NCBI RefSeq assembly: GCF_018555685.1
Contig: NZ_JAFLWW010000013.1
Location: 124,001 to 188,000 of the forward strand
Direction of reading: 5' to 3'
Source of the DNA: Aminobacter anthyllidis
GTDB taxonomy: Bacteria; Pseudomonadota; Alphaproteobacteria; Rhizobiales; Rhizobiaceae
Length of the DNA: 64,000 nt
The notes under the pieces were generated by a model, which was given only the letters and a program-made list of their open reading frames with translations, searched no databases and had not been told where the DNA came from. Shown here one piece after another: positions 25,324 through 33,554 of this stretch (within the stretch, counting starts at the first letter, position 1; every line of letters starts with the position of its first letter). Made by a program: the position numbers and the translations under genes.

Positions 25324-25839
25324 TCAGCCAGCCACGGCGTTCCGGGCGACGACTTCGAGATAGGCCGCCTGCAACTCCTGGCGTACCGGAATCCGGCTCT
25401 GCGCCGCCTCCGATAACGGCTCGCCGAGATGGTCGGTGCGCAGTTCCTCCATGAACCGCTGCCACATTTCAGGCCCGCCCTTTTCCAGAAGCTCGGCGCG
25501 GATGCTGAGCTCCTCGCTGACCGGCAGCCACTTGCGGCCCCAGGCGGCGATCTGCGCGAAAACCGGCAACAGCTCGATCGCCATTTCCGTCAGCGAGTAG
25601 ATCGCCTTCTGCTTGTGGCTGGGGTCGTCGGCCTTGCTGATCAGCCCGTCCTCGAGCAGCCGCCGCAGCCGGTCGGCCAGGATGTTGGAGGCGATGCCTT
25701 CCTCCGACTGGGTCAGCAACTCGCGGAAGTGCCTGCGGTTGCCGAACATCATGTCGCGCAGGACGATGAGGCTCCATTTGTCGCCGACCACCTCGAGGGT
25801 GAGGTTGATCGGGCAACCCGACCGGTGATGCTGGTTCAT
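25324..25839 (-). CDS. HxlR-family transcriptional regulator
   Basis: Winged-helix regulator of 171 aa with the HxlR signature [34 protein letters not shown], ending in a longer C-terminal helix region. ATG 25839 has GGAGA upstream; the longer frame begins at a TTG overlapping the promoter repeats. It diverges from an SRPBCC gene, and the gap contains repeated AACCRGTT boxes, so it probably controls both. HxlR proteins often sense thiols or electrophiles; the ligand here is unknown. Confidence 0.9.
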   Translation of the reverse strand: MNQHHRSGCPINLTLEVVGDKWSLIVLRDMMFGNRRHFRELLTQSEEGIASNILADRLRRLLEDGLISKADDPSHKQKAIYSLTEMAIELLPVFAQIAAWGRKWLPVSEELSIRAELLEKGGPEMWQRFMEELRTDHLGEPLSEAAQSRIPVRQELQAAYLEVVARNAVAG

Positions 25840-25855
25840 GCAATGCGTCTCCAAA

Positions 25856-25920
25856 AACCAGTTGCAATATAAAATCAGTTTACCTATCTTGCAACCAGTT
25901 AGTAATCACAACCGGTTGCA
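25856..25920. promoter_or_regulatory. Triple AACC(A/G)GTT boxes between HxlR and SRPBCC genes
   Basis: Three related boxes occupy the divergent promoter: AACCAGTTGCAA (25856-25867), TTGCAACCAGTT (25889-25900) and AACCGGTTGCA (25910-25920). The first two form an imperfect inverted repeat through GCAA/TTGC ends. The position between a regulator and its divergent neighbour suggests HxlR operators; binding is inferred. Confidence 0.5.
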
Positions 25921-25959
25921 GGAGCCAAATATCGAGCAACCCTTTTGATGGAGAATGTA

Positions 25960-26433
25960 ATGACCGCAATTGCAACAGTTCAGGCCAGTTTCAGCATCGA
26001 CCGCTTTTACGCGGCATCGCCCGCCGAGGTGTTCGCTGCCTTCTCCAATGCCGAGCGCAAGCGCCGCTGGTTCGCCGAGGGCGAGGGCTGGGAAGTCGAC
26101 GAATTCTCACTCGATTTCCGTGTTGGCGGTTCGGAGCGCAGCCGTTTCCGCTTCCAGGGCGGCCCAGAGGTTTCCAACGACACCACTTATCTCGACATCG
26201 TCACCGACCAGCGCATCGTCATCGCCTATGTCATGGCGCTTGCCGGCATCCCCTTTTCCGCCTCGCTCGCCACCATCGAGTTCAAGCCTGAAGGCAATGG
26301 CACGAGGCTGGCCTATGTCGAGCAGGATTCGTTCCTCGATGGACAGGACGGCTCCGCCGATCGCGAGGCCGGCTGCAGGGGGCTGCTCGAGCTCCTGGCT
26401 GGCGAGGTCGAGAAGGTGTCGGTTGCCGCGTAG
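25960..26433 (+). CDS. SRPBCC (AHSA1-like) domain protein
   Basis: START-like hydrophobic-pocket protein of 157 aa with the AHSA1 pattern: DRFYAASPAEVFAAFSNAERKRRWFAEG, FRVGGSERSRF and ATIEFKPEGNGTRLAYVEQDSFLDG. Biochemical role unknown. Start chosen at ATG 25960, preceded by GGAG at 25950-25953. An upstream ATG at 25948 overlaps that site. It is divergent from the HxlR regulator, a common pairing in which the SRPBCC protein is the regulated target. Confidence 0.87.
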   Translation: MTAIATVQASFSIDRFYAASPAEVFAAFSNAERKRRWFAEGEGWEVDEFSLDFRVGGSERSRFRFQGGPEVSNDTTYLDIVTDQRIVIAYVMALAGIPFSASLATIEFKPEGNGTRLAYVEQDSFLDGQDGSADREAGCRGLLELLAGEVEKVSVAA

Positions 26434-26475
26434 GCGGCGCCTGGAGTTGGCGGGATGGCAAGCAAGGAGGCTAGC

Positions 26476-27822
26476 ATGAGTATGTCTTCGGGGTTGGATC
26501 GTCGTACCCTGATGAAGGGATTTGCGTTGTCGGCGACTGTTGCTGCGCCGACGGCCGTCGGCGCCCAGCAGGCGCCTACGCAACTGGCTTCGGCCACTAC
26601 CGCGACAACAAGGAGCACGGCGATGAGCACGGGAAATTTTGTAGCAGACCGGCTCGAGCGGATGCGCAAGGTCATGGCCGGCCATGTCGAAAGCGGCGAC
26701 GTGCCGGGTCTTGTCTGGGCGGTCAGCCGTGGCGGCGAGACCCATGTCGAGGCAGTCGGCGCGCTGTCGCTTAACGGCACAGCACCAATGCGGCGCGACA
26801 GCATCTTCCGCATCGCTTCGCTGACCAAGCCGGTCACCGCGGCCGCGGCGATGATCCTGGTCGAGGAGTCGCGGCTGCGCCTCGACGATCCCGTCGACAA
26901 ATGGCTGCCCGAGCTTGCCGACCGCAAGGTGCTCAAGAGCGTTGACGGCAAGCTCACCGATACGGTTCCCGCCAGCCGCCCGATCACCTTGCGCGATCTG
27001 CTCACCCTGCGCTTCGGCGTTGGCGCAATCATGGTCTATCCATTCGCCTATCCGGTGCAGCATGCGATGGCCGAGGCCGGCATCGCGCCAAGTGCGGACC
27101 TGTACCGCGGCTCGCCAGATGCCTTCATGAAGGCCGTCGGCTCGTTGCCGCTCGCTCATCAGCCGGGCGAAGGCTGGCTCTATCACACCGGTCTCGATGT
27201 CGCCGGCGTGCTGGTCGCACGCGCTGCCGGACAGCCGCTGTCCGCCTTCATGCAGGAGCGCATCTTCGGCCCGCTTGGCATGAAGGACACCGGCTTCCAT
27301 GTTCCGGCGGAGAAGGTCGACCGGCTTGCCACCGCCTACTCCAGGGATTTCCGGACCGGCAAGCTCGGCGTCTATGACGAGGCCAAGGGGGGCTTGTTTG
27401 CCAAGCCCGCGGCCTTCGAATCCGGCGGCGGCGGGCTTGTGTCGACAGCCGACGACTATCTCGCTTTCCAGAAGATGCTGCTCGGCAAGGGCAAGCTCGG
27501 CAGCGAGCGCATCCTGTCGCGCGCCTCGGTCGAGCTGATGACGACAGACCAGCTCACCGACGCAGAGAAGGCGAGTGCTGAGATGTTTTTCAACGGCAAT
27601 TCGGGCTGGGGTCTCGGCATGTCGGTGGCGCTCAGGCGCGACAATCTCTTTACGACACCGGGGCGCTTCGGCTGGGACGGCGGCTACGGCACATCAGCCT
27701 ATGCCGATCCCGAAAACGACCTTGCCGGCATCCTGCTGTCCCAGAAGCTGATGGATTCGCCCGAGGCGCCCAAGCATTATGTCGACTTCTGGACATCGGC
27801 CTACCAGGCGATCGAGGGGTGA
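26476..27822 (+). CDS. Exported class C beta-lactamase-fold serine hydrolase
   Basis: Serine hydrolase of 448 aa. The N-terminus has a twin-arginine-like signal (DRRTLMKGFALSATVAAPTAVGA), so it is probably exported. The SxxK motif is SLTK in RIASLTKPVTAAAA. The second motif region reads YHTGLDV instead of the YxN of true class C beta-lactamases, so esterase or D-amino-acid peptidase-like activity is as likely as beta-lactam hydrolysis. ATG 26476 follows AAGGAGG at 26464-26470; the ATG at 26455 has no such site. It follows the SRPBCC gene by 42 bases. Confidence 0.86.
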   Translation: MSMSSGLDRRTLMKGFALSATVAAPTAVGAQQAPTQLASATTATTRSTAMSTGNFVADRLERMRKVMAGHVESGDVPGLVWAVSRGGETHVEAVGALSLNGTAPMRRDSIFRIASLTKPVTAAAAMILVEESRLRLDDPVDKWLPELADRKVLKSVDGKLTDTVPASRPITLRDLLTLRFGVGAIMVYPFAYPVQHAMAEAGIAPSADLYRGSPDAFMKAVGSLPLAHQPGEGWLYHTGLDVAGVLVARAAGQPLSAFMQERIFGPLGMKDTGFHVPAEKVDRLATAYSRDFRTGKLGVYDEAKGGLFAKPAAFESGGGGLVSTADDYLAFQKMLLGKGKLGSERILSRASVELMTTDQLTDAEKASAEMFFNGNSGWGLGMSVALRRDNLFTTPGRFGWDGGYGTSAYADPENDLAGILLSQKLMDSPEAPKHYVDFWTSAYQAIEG

Positions 27823-27836
27823 GGCGTTCGCCTCAC
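27819..27836. terminator. Hairpin between convergent hydrolase and LysR genes
   Basis: Exact 7-bp stem GTGAGGC/GCCTCAC with a GTTC loop, overlapping the stop codon of the serine hydrolase and facing the convergent LysR gene. No T-run follows, so an intrinsic terminator is only possible. Confidence 0.4.
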
Positions 27837-27849
27837 ATCCTTGTCGGCC

Positions 27850-28770
27850 TCATTTGCCGGCCAGAATGTCCTTGATCAGCTTGTGGCAGCGCTCCGCCAT
27901 GAAGTCGAGCAGCAGCCGGACCTTCGGGTCCTGCAGCTTCTTGTGCGGATAGACGGCGGCGAACTGCACGGGCGTTGGCGGTGTCTGCGGCAGGATGATC
28001 TTCAGCCGCTGGTCGCGGATGAAGGGCTCGACCTCGAAGCGCGGCTTGTTGATGATGCCGCGCCCGGCCAGAGCCCAGCCGGTCAGCACGTCGCCGTCGT
28101 CCGAATCGAAAGGCCCATGAACCTCGAATTTGGTCGGGCCGTTGGGTGTCTCCAGCGTCCAGAAATACTCGCGCGACCCGGGATAGCGCAGCATCAGGCA
28201 GTCATGCTTCTTGCCGATCAGCTCGTTGGCGCTTTCGGGCTCGCCGCGCTTCTCGAGATATTTGGGCGCGGCGACCAGCACGCGCTCGCATTCCATGATG
28301 CCACGCATCCTGAGGCTCGAATCCTCGATCACGCCGAGCCGGAAGGCGACGTCGAGGCCTTCCTTGAGGATGTCGACATTGTGGTCCGAAAGCCTGAGTC
28401 GGACCTCGATGTCGGGGTATTTGTCATGGAATTCGGGGATTCCAGAGGCGACGAGGCGCCGCCCAAGGCCGAGCGGGGCGGTGACGCGAATGGTGCCGCG
28501 CGGCTGGCCGGACAGCGCCGAGACTGCGGCTTCGGCCTCGGTGATCGCTTCCAGCACCTGCTTGGCGCCGGAGTAAAACACGTTGCCATGCTCGGTCGGC
28601 ATTAGCTGGCGGGTGGTGCGGTTGAACAGCCTGACGCCAAGGTGCTTTTCCAGCTCCTTGATGCGATTGGAGGCGACAGCGGGGGAAATGCGCATGTCGC
28701 GTCCCGCGGCGGAGAGATTGCCGAGTTCCACGACGCGTACGAAGACGGCGATGTTGTCGAGATAAGCCAT
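27850..28770 (-). CDS. LysR-family transcriptional regulator
   Basis: LTTR of 306 aa. The N-terminal winged helix is visible as FVRVVELGNLSAAGRDMRISPAVASNRIKELEKHLGVRLFNRTTR. The substrate domain starts near residue 90 (GTIRVTAPLGLGRRL), of the CrgA/DsdC-like subgroup. It diverges from urate hydroxylase puuD with a 145-bp gap holding a perfect palindrome and the TTTGAAAGTC motif. Control of purine catabolism is a reasonable inference; a ligand is not predictable. Confidence 0.93.
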   Translation of the reverse strand: MAYLDNIAVFVRVVELGNLSAAGRDMRISPAVASNRIKELEKHLGVRLFNRTTRQLMPTEHGNVFYSGAKQVLEAITEAEAAVSALSGQPRGTIRVTAPLGLGRRLVASGIPEFHDKYPDIEVRLRLSDHNVDILKEGLDVAFRLGVIEDSSLRMRGIMECERVLVAAPKYLEKRGEPESANELIGKKHDCLMLRYPGSREYFWTLETPNGPTKFEVHGPFDSDDGDVLTGWALAGRGIINKPRFEVEPFIRDQRLKIILPQTPPTPVQFAAVYPHKKLQDPKVRLLLDFMAERCHKLIKDILAGK

Positions 28771-28790
28771 GCGATGCAGGGTTCCATAGC

Positions 28791-28843
28791 CGGCATATGC
28801 CGTGCCGCGCTACGCTAGTATTTTCCAGATTTTTTTGAAAGTC
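28791..28843. promoter_or_regulatory. LysR/puuD divergent control region
   Basis: Contains a perfect 12-bp palindrome CGGCATATGCCG (28791-28802), 20 bases upstream of the LysR start, and TTTGAAAGTC (28834-28843), also present in the puuE/uraH promoter gap. Both are candidate regulator sites by position; neither is proven. Confidence 0.4.
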
Positions 28844-28915
28844 ATCGCGAATCCTTTCACTTCCCCAATGCATCGGGCATCGTAAGATCGGCACGCTGCG
28901 AAAAAGGGACGGCGG

Positions 28916-30136
28916 ATGTACGACTTGGCGTTTTTCATGGAATGGGCGAGCTTCGCCGTGCGGTGGCTGCATGTCATCACCGCCATGGCCTGGATCGGCT
29001 CGTCCTTCTACTTCATCGCGCTTGACCTCGGACTGAGGAAGCATGCCAATCTGCCCGTCGGCGCCCATGGCGAGGAGTGGCAGGTCCATGGCGGCGGCTT
29101 CTACCATATCCAGAAGTACCTGGTGGCGCCGGCCCAGATGCCGGAGCACCTGACCTGGTTCAAGTGGGAGTCTTACGCCACCTGGCTGTCGGGATTCGCG
29201 CTTTTGTGCCTCGTCTATTACGGCGGAGCCGAGCTGTTCCTGATCGACCGCAACGTGCTTGACGTGTCGGCGCCGGTGGCAATCGCCATTTCGCTCGCCT
29301 CGATCGGCATTGGCTGGCTGATCTACGACCAGCTCTGCAAGTCGAAGCTCGGCGACCACGACACGCTGTTGATGATCATCCTCTACGCCGTCGTGGTGTT
29401 CATGAGCTGGGGCTACACCCAACTGTTCACTGGTCGCGCCGCCTTCCTGCATCTCGGCGCCTTCACCGCCACGATCATGTCGGCCAACGTCTTCATGACC
29501 ATCATCCCGAACCAGAAGATCGTCGTCGCCGACCTCATCGCCGGCCGCAAGCCCGATCCGAAATACGGCAAGATCGCCAAGACGCGCTCGACGCACAACA
29601 ACTACCTGACCCTGCCGGTCGTGTTCCTGATGCTGTCGAACCACTATCCGCTGGCGTTTGGCACCGAATTCAACTGGGTCATCGCCTCGCTGATCTTCAT
29701 CATCGGCGTGCTGATCCGCCACTACTTCAACACGCTGCACAAGCGCGAGGGCAACCCGCACTGGACGTGGCTGGCGGCCGGCATCGTGTTCATCATCATC
29801 ATGTGGCTGTCGACGGTGCCGAAGGTTTTGACCGGCGAGGACAAGAATGCCTCCGTGACCACGGCGCCCTTCGTCGCCTCGGCACAGTTCCCCAAGGTGC
29901 GTGACACGGTTCTCGGCCGCTGCGCCATGTGCCATGCCAACGAGCCGTCCTACGAGGGTGTCTATCACGCGCCAAAGGGCGTGGTGCTGGAGACCGACAA
30001 CGCGATTGCCCAGCATGCCCGCGAGATCTACCTGCAGGCCGGCCGCAGCCATGCCATGCCGCCCGCCAACGTGACCCAGATCACGCCGGAAGAACGCGCG
30101 CTGCTGGTCGCCTGGTACGAACAGGCGCGGAAGTAA
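28916..30136 (+). CDS. puuD: Membrane-bound urate hydroxylase with C-terminal cytochrome c domain
   Basis: PuuD-type urate oxidase of 406 aa. The N-terminal part has eight or so membrane segments with conserved His/Trp residues (WLHVITAMAWIGSSFYFIALD, GGGFYHIQKY, SWGYTQLFTGRAAFLHLGAF). The C-terminal periplasmic domain binds haem c at CAMCH (about residue 337) with a likely Met ligand in SHAMPPAN. It oxidises urate to 5-hydroxyisourate using the respiratory chain rather than O2 to peroxide. Supplies UraH, encoded at 19.5 kb. This PuuD is unrelated to gamma-glutamyl-GABA hydrolase, which shares the name. Confidence 0.95.
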   Translation: MYDLAFFMEWASFAVRWLHVITAMAWIGSSFYFIALDLGLRKHANLPVGAHGEEWQVHGGGFYHIQKYLVAPAQMPEHLTWFKWESYATWLSGFALLCLVYYGGAELFLIDRNVLDVSAPVAIAISLASIGIGWLIYDQLCKSKLGDHDTLLMIILYAVVVFMSWGYTQLFTGRAAFLHLGAFTATIMSANVFMTIIPNQKIVVADLIAGRKPDPKYGKIAKTRSTHNNYLTLPVVFLMLSNHYPLAFGTEFNWVIASLIFIIGVLIRHYFNTLHKREGNPHWTWLAAGIVFIIIMWLSTVPKVLTGEDKNASVTTAPFVASAQFPKVRDTVLGRCAMCHANEPSYEGVYHAPKGVVLETDNAIAQHAREIYLQAGRSHAMPPANVTQITPEERALLVAWYEQARK

Positions 30137-30246
30137 CAGCGGTACCACGACGCAGACCGAAAGCTCGGGGCGCACTCGTCGCGCCCAATTCGACGCGCGG
30201 GGACAGCCGCGGTTTCGCCACGCCAGAAAGCTTGTAGAGTTCGATC

Positions 30247-31563
30247 ATGACCACCACACTTCTTCGCGGCCGTACCTTGTCCTTCCTGCGCTGGCCCGAC
30301 AGCGCCGACGACCATGCGTCCTATGCCTATGAGGAAGACGGCGCCGTCCTGATGCGCGACGGCAAGATCGCCGCCGTGGGGGCCTATGCAGAGGTTGCGG
30401 CCCAGGCGGGTGGCGCCAAGGTCATCGACCATCGCCCGCACCTGATCCTGCCCGGCTTCATCGACGCGCATGTCCACATCCCGCAGATGCAGATCATTGC
30501 CGCCTATGGCGCCGAGCTGCTGGAATGGCTGAACAAGTACACTTTCCCCGAGGAAACGCGCTTCATCGATGCCCAGCACGGCCGCCGCATCGCGCGCCTG
30601 TTCCTCGACGAGATGGTGCGCCACGGCACGACGACCGTTGCCGCCTATTGCTCGGTGCACAAGCAGTCGGCCGAGGCGTTCTTCGCCGAATCGCATGAGC
30701 GCAACATGCTCAACATTGCCGGCAAGGTGATGATGGATCGCAACGCCCCTGAAGGCGTGCTGGACACGCCGCAGGCGAGCTATGACGACACCAAGGCGCT
30801 GATATCCGAGTGGCACGGCAAGGGACGGCAGCACGTCGCCATCACGCCACGCTTCGCCATCACCTCGACTCCCGAGCAGATGGAGATGGCCGGCCAGCTG
30901 GCGCGCGAGCACCCCGACCTGCATATCCAGACGCATCTGTCGGAAAACCACGCCGAGATCGCCTTCACCCAGGAACTCTATCCCTGGTCGCGCGACTACA
31001 CCGATGTCTACGAGCATTATGGCCTGCTCGGCAAACGCACGCTGCTCGGCCACTGCATCCATCTCGGCGAACGCGAATCCGACGCCATCTCCGACCATGG
31101 CTCGATCGCGGTGTTCTGCCCGACCTCCAACCTGTTCCTCGGCTCGGGCCTGTTCGACTACCAGCGCTATCGCAAGCGCGACAAGCCGCTCAGGATCGCC
31201 ACCGCCACCGACGTCGGCGGGGGCACCAACTATTCGATGCTGCGCACCATGGACGAGGCCTACAAGGTCATCGCTCTCAATGGCGAGAAGCTCAACCCGC
31301 TGGCCTCCTACTGGCAGCTGACGCGAGGCAATGCCGAGTCGCTCTCGATCGCAGACAAGGTCGGCACGCTCGATGTCGGCACCGACGCAGATATCGTGGT
31401 GCTCAACGCTCGCGCAACGCCTGGCATGCGGCTTCGGATGGAGCGCACCGGCACGCTGGCCGAGGAGCTTTTCCTGTTGCAGACGCTCGGCGACGACCGC
31501 GCCGTGGTCGAGGTCTATGTCGCTGGCAAAGCCGCAAAGTCGACGATGGATCAGGCCGCCTGA
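30247..31563 (+). CDS. guaD: Guanine deaminase
   Basis: Amidohydrolase of 438 aa that deaminates guanine to xanthine for XdhAB. Zinc ligands and catalytic residues are visible: PGFIDAHVHIPQ (HxH), IQTHLSENHAE (His), LLGHCIHL (His) and ATATDVGGGTNYSM (Asp). PEETRFIDAQHGRRIARLFLDEMVRHGTTT is typical of GuaD. It is 110 bases after puuD on the same strand, likely one transcription unit. No strong ribosome-binding site is seen before ATG 30247. Confidence 0.95.
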   Translation: MTTTLLRGRTLSFLRWPDSADDHASYAYEEDGAVLMRDGKIAAVGAYAEVAAQAGGAKVIDHRPHLILPGFIDAHVHIPQMQIIAAYGAELLEWLNKYTFPEETRFIDAQHGRRIARLFLDEMVRHGTTTVAAYCSVHKQSAEAFFAESHERNMLNIAGKVMMDRNAPEGVLDTPQASYDDTKALISEWHGKGRQHVAITPRFAITSTPEQMEMAGQLAREHPDLHIQTHLSENHAEIAFTQELYPWSRDYTDVYEHYGLLGKRTLLGHCIHLGERESDAISDHGSIAVFCPTSNLFLGSGLFDYQRYRKRDKPLRIATATDVGGGTNYSMLRTMDEAYKVIALNGEKLNPLASYWQLTRGNAESLSIADKVGTLDVGTDADIVVLNARATPGMRLRMERTGTLAEELFLLQTLGDDRAVVEVYVAGKAAKSTMDQAA

Positions 31564-31620
31564 CCTTGCGTCATCGGCTCGTGTCTGCCATGTGAGCCGT
31601 GTCTGAGGGAGGAACGGACG

Positions 31621-32118
31621 ATGGCAGCAGCCGAGGACCTGGAAAAAATCGCCGAGCAGGAAGACCGACTGGTCTTCGACCGCTTCGACGAGGCGATTGC
31701 CTTCGAGATTGGCTCGGCGATCCGCACCCGCGGCCTGTCGGAAAACTTCCCGATCATCGTCGACATCCGGCTGTGGGACCGCGCGCTGTTTTACTGCGCG
31801 CTATCAGGCTCGACCGTCAACAACACCGACTGGGCGCGGCGCAAGATCAACGTCGTCAGGACCTTCCACCGCAGCAGCTATCGCATGGTGCTCTCGAAGG
31901 CGCGGAGCGACCGCACCTTTCCGGTCGGCGATGCCTTGCCGATCGACGACTATGTGCTTGCCGGCGGCGGCTTCCCCATCAAGGTCAAGGGCGTCGGCGT
32001 CATCGGCGCCATTGCCGTTTCAGGGCTGCCGGAGCGCCAGGACCACGAGGTGGTGGTCGCGGCTATCGCTGACTACCTCGGCATTCCCAGATCGGAGCTT
32101 GCGCTCGGGCCTGCATGA
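31621..32118 (+). CDS. UPF0303/HbpS-like domain protein
   Basis: Protein of 165 aa of the UPF0303 (GlcG/HbpS-fold) family. Typical segments are NFPIIVDIRLWDRALFYCALSGSTVNNTDWARRKINVVRTFHRSSYRM and LAGGGFPIKVKGVGVIGAIAVSGLPERQDHEVVVAAIADYLG. Related folds bind haem or corrinoids, but no function is established for this family. It follows guaD by 57 bases with GAGGAA before the ATG, in a purine/glyoxylate context. Confidence 0.75.
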   Translation: MAAAEDLEKIAEQEDRLVFDRFDEAIAFEIGSAIRTRGLSENFPIIVDIRLWDRALFYCALSGSTVNNTDWARRKINVVRTFHRSSYRMVLSKARSDRTFPVGDALPIDDYVLAGGGFPIKVKGVGVIGAIAVSGLPERQDHEVVVAAIADYLGIPRSELALGPA

Positions 32119-32133
32119 TTTGAACGCCGTGCG

Positions 32134-32248
32134 GCCCCTCACCCTTACCCTCTCCCCGTGAAGAACGGGGAGAGGGGGCGTCGACGTTGCCGCTCCTCCT
32201 TCTCCCCGTACTTCACGGGGAGAAGGTCCCGGCAGGGGGATGAGGGGC
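32134..32248. repeat. Intergenic palindromic repeat, second family, copy 1
   Basis: A 115-bp element bounded by GCCCCTCACCC and GATGAGGGGC. Inside are two hairpins, TCTCCCCGT/ACGGGGAGA and CTTCTCCCCGT/ACGGGGAGAAG. It lies between the UPF0303 gene and glycerate kinase and is related to the element at 41835-41978. No coding potential is used here. Confidence 0.8.
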
Positions 32249-32288
32249 AGCGCTACCTGAACAAGCGAAGCGTATAGCGAGAGTCCGG

Positions 32289-33554
32289 ATGACTAATTTC
32301 GAACCCAGACACTTCCTCACCAGCATTTTCGAGGCCGCAGTCGCGGCCGCCGACCCCGAGCTCACCATCCGCCGCCATTTGCCGGAAAAGCCCAAGGGCC
32401 GCACCATCGTCATCGGCGCCGGCAAGGGCTCGGCGCAGATGGCGGCTGCTTTCGAAAAAGCCTGGGACGGGCCGCTGGAGGGCGTCGTCGTCACCCGCTA
32501 CGGCTTTGCCGCCCCTTGCGAGCGCATCAAAATCGTCGAGGCGTCGCACCCGGTGCCCGACGCCAATGGCCTCGAAGCGGCGAAGCTTTTGCTCCAGACG
32601 GTGTCCGGCCTGACCGAGGACGATCTCGTCGTCGCGCTGGTCTCGGGCGGCGGCTCGGCCCTGCTGCCGTCACCTGCCGGCAACCTCACGCTGGCCGACG
32701 AGATCGCCGTCAACGAGGCGCTGCTTGCCTCCGGCGCGCCGATTTCGGCGATGAACACCATCCGCAAGCACATTTCCGGTATCAAGGGCGGCCGGCTCGC
32801 TGCCGCTGCCTGGCCGGCGCGCGTGGTGTCGCTGGTCGTCTCGGACATCCCCGGTGACAACCCGGCGCTGGTCGCGTCGGGACCAACGGTGCCCGACGAG
32901 GCCACGCGCGCTGCCGCGCTTAGGCTGATCGAGACCTACAGGATCGCGCTGCCGCCCACAGTCATGGCGCATATCAACTCACCTGCCGCCGACGCCCCGT
33001 CACCTTCCGACCCGCGCTTTGCCCGCAACGAAGTGCATGTCATCGCCTCCGCCGCCGTGTCGCTCGACGCCGCCGTCGAAGCGGCGCGAAAGCAGGGCGT
33101 TGAAACAGTCATCCTCTCCGACGCCATTGAAGGCGAGGCGCGCGAGGTCGGCGGCGTTCACGCTGCGATCGCGCGTGAAGTTGCGGTGCGCAACCGTCCG
33201 TTCAGCAAGCCGGTGCTGATCCTGTCGGGTGGTGAGACCACCGTCACACTGCGTGCCAAGGGCAAGGGTGGCCGTAACAGCGAGTTCTTGCTGGCATTTG
33301 CCATCGGCATCGACGGAATTGCGGGCATCGACGCACTGGCAGCCGACACCGACGGTATCGACGGTTCGGAAGACAATGCAGGTGCCTTTGCCGACGCGTC
33401 GACGGTCGCCCGCATGCACGCCTCTGGCGTCGATGCCAAGGCGATGCTCGCCGGTAACAATGCCTGGACGGCGTTCAATTCGGTGGGCGATCTTTTCGTC
33501 CCCGGGCCGACTGGCACCAACGTCAACGATCTCCGCGCGATCCTGGTTCGCTAG
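32289..33554 (+). CDS. Glycerate 2-kinase (MOFRL family)
   Basis: Class-II glycerate kinase of 421 aa, in older annotation called hydroxypyruvate reductase TtuD. The N-terminal domain has IVIGAGKGSAQMA and LVSGGGSALLPSP; the C-terminal MOFRL domain has LILSGGETTVTLRAKGKGGRNSEFLLAFA and ADTDGIDGSEDNAGAF. It phosphorylates D-glycerate to 2-phosphoglycerate. Glyoxylate from ureidoglycolate can reach glycerate through tartronate semialdehyde, so it fits the end of purine carbon assimilation, though Gcl and the reductase are not here. Its TAG overlaps the convergent UdgX stop at CTAG. Confidence 0.92.
   Translation: MTNFEPRHFLTSIFEAAVAAADPELTIRRHLPEKPKGRTIVIGAGKGSAQMAAAFEKAWDGPLEGVVVTRYGFAAPCERIKIVEASHPVPDANGLEAAKLLLQTVSGLTEDDLVVALVSGGGSALLPSPAGNLTLADEIAVNEALLASGAPISAMNTIRKHISGIKGGRLAAAAWPARVVSLVVSDIPGDNPALVASGPTVPDEATRAAALRLIETYRIALPPTVMAHINSPAADAPSPSDPRFARNEVHVIASAAVSLDAAVEAARKQGVETVILSDAIEGEAREVGGVHAAIAREVAVRNRPFSKPVLILSGGETTVTLRAKGKGGRNSEFLLAFAIGIDGIAGIDALAADTDGIDGSEDNAGAFADASTVARMHASGVDAKAMLAGNNAWTAFNSVGDLFVPGPTGTNVNDLRAILVR

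Noticed and set aside
28424-30175. 583-codon minus-strand open frame opposite puuD
   Set aside because: Antisense to a membrane protein with a clear haem motif; its sequence is His/Asp/Arg-rich and runs into the LysR gene in another frame.
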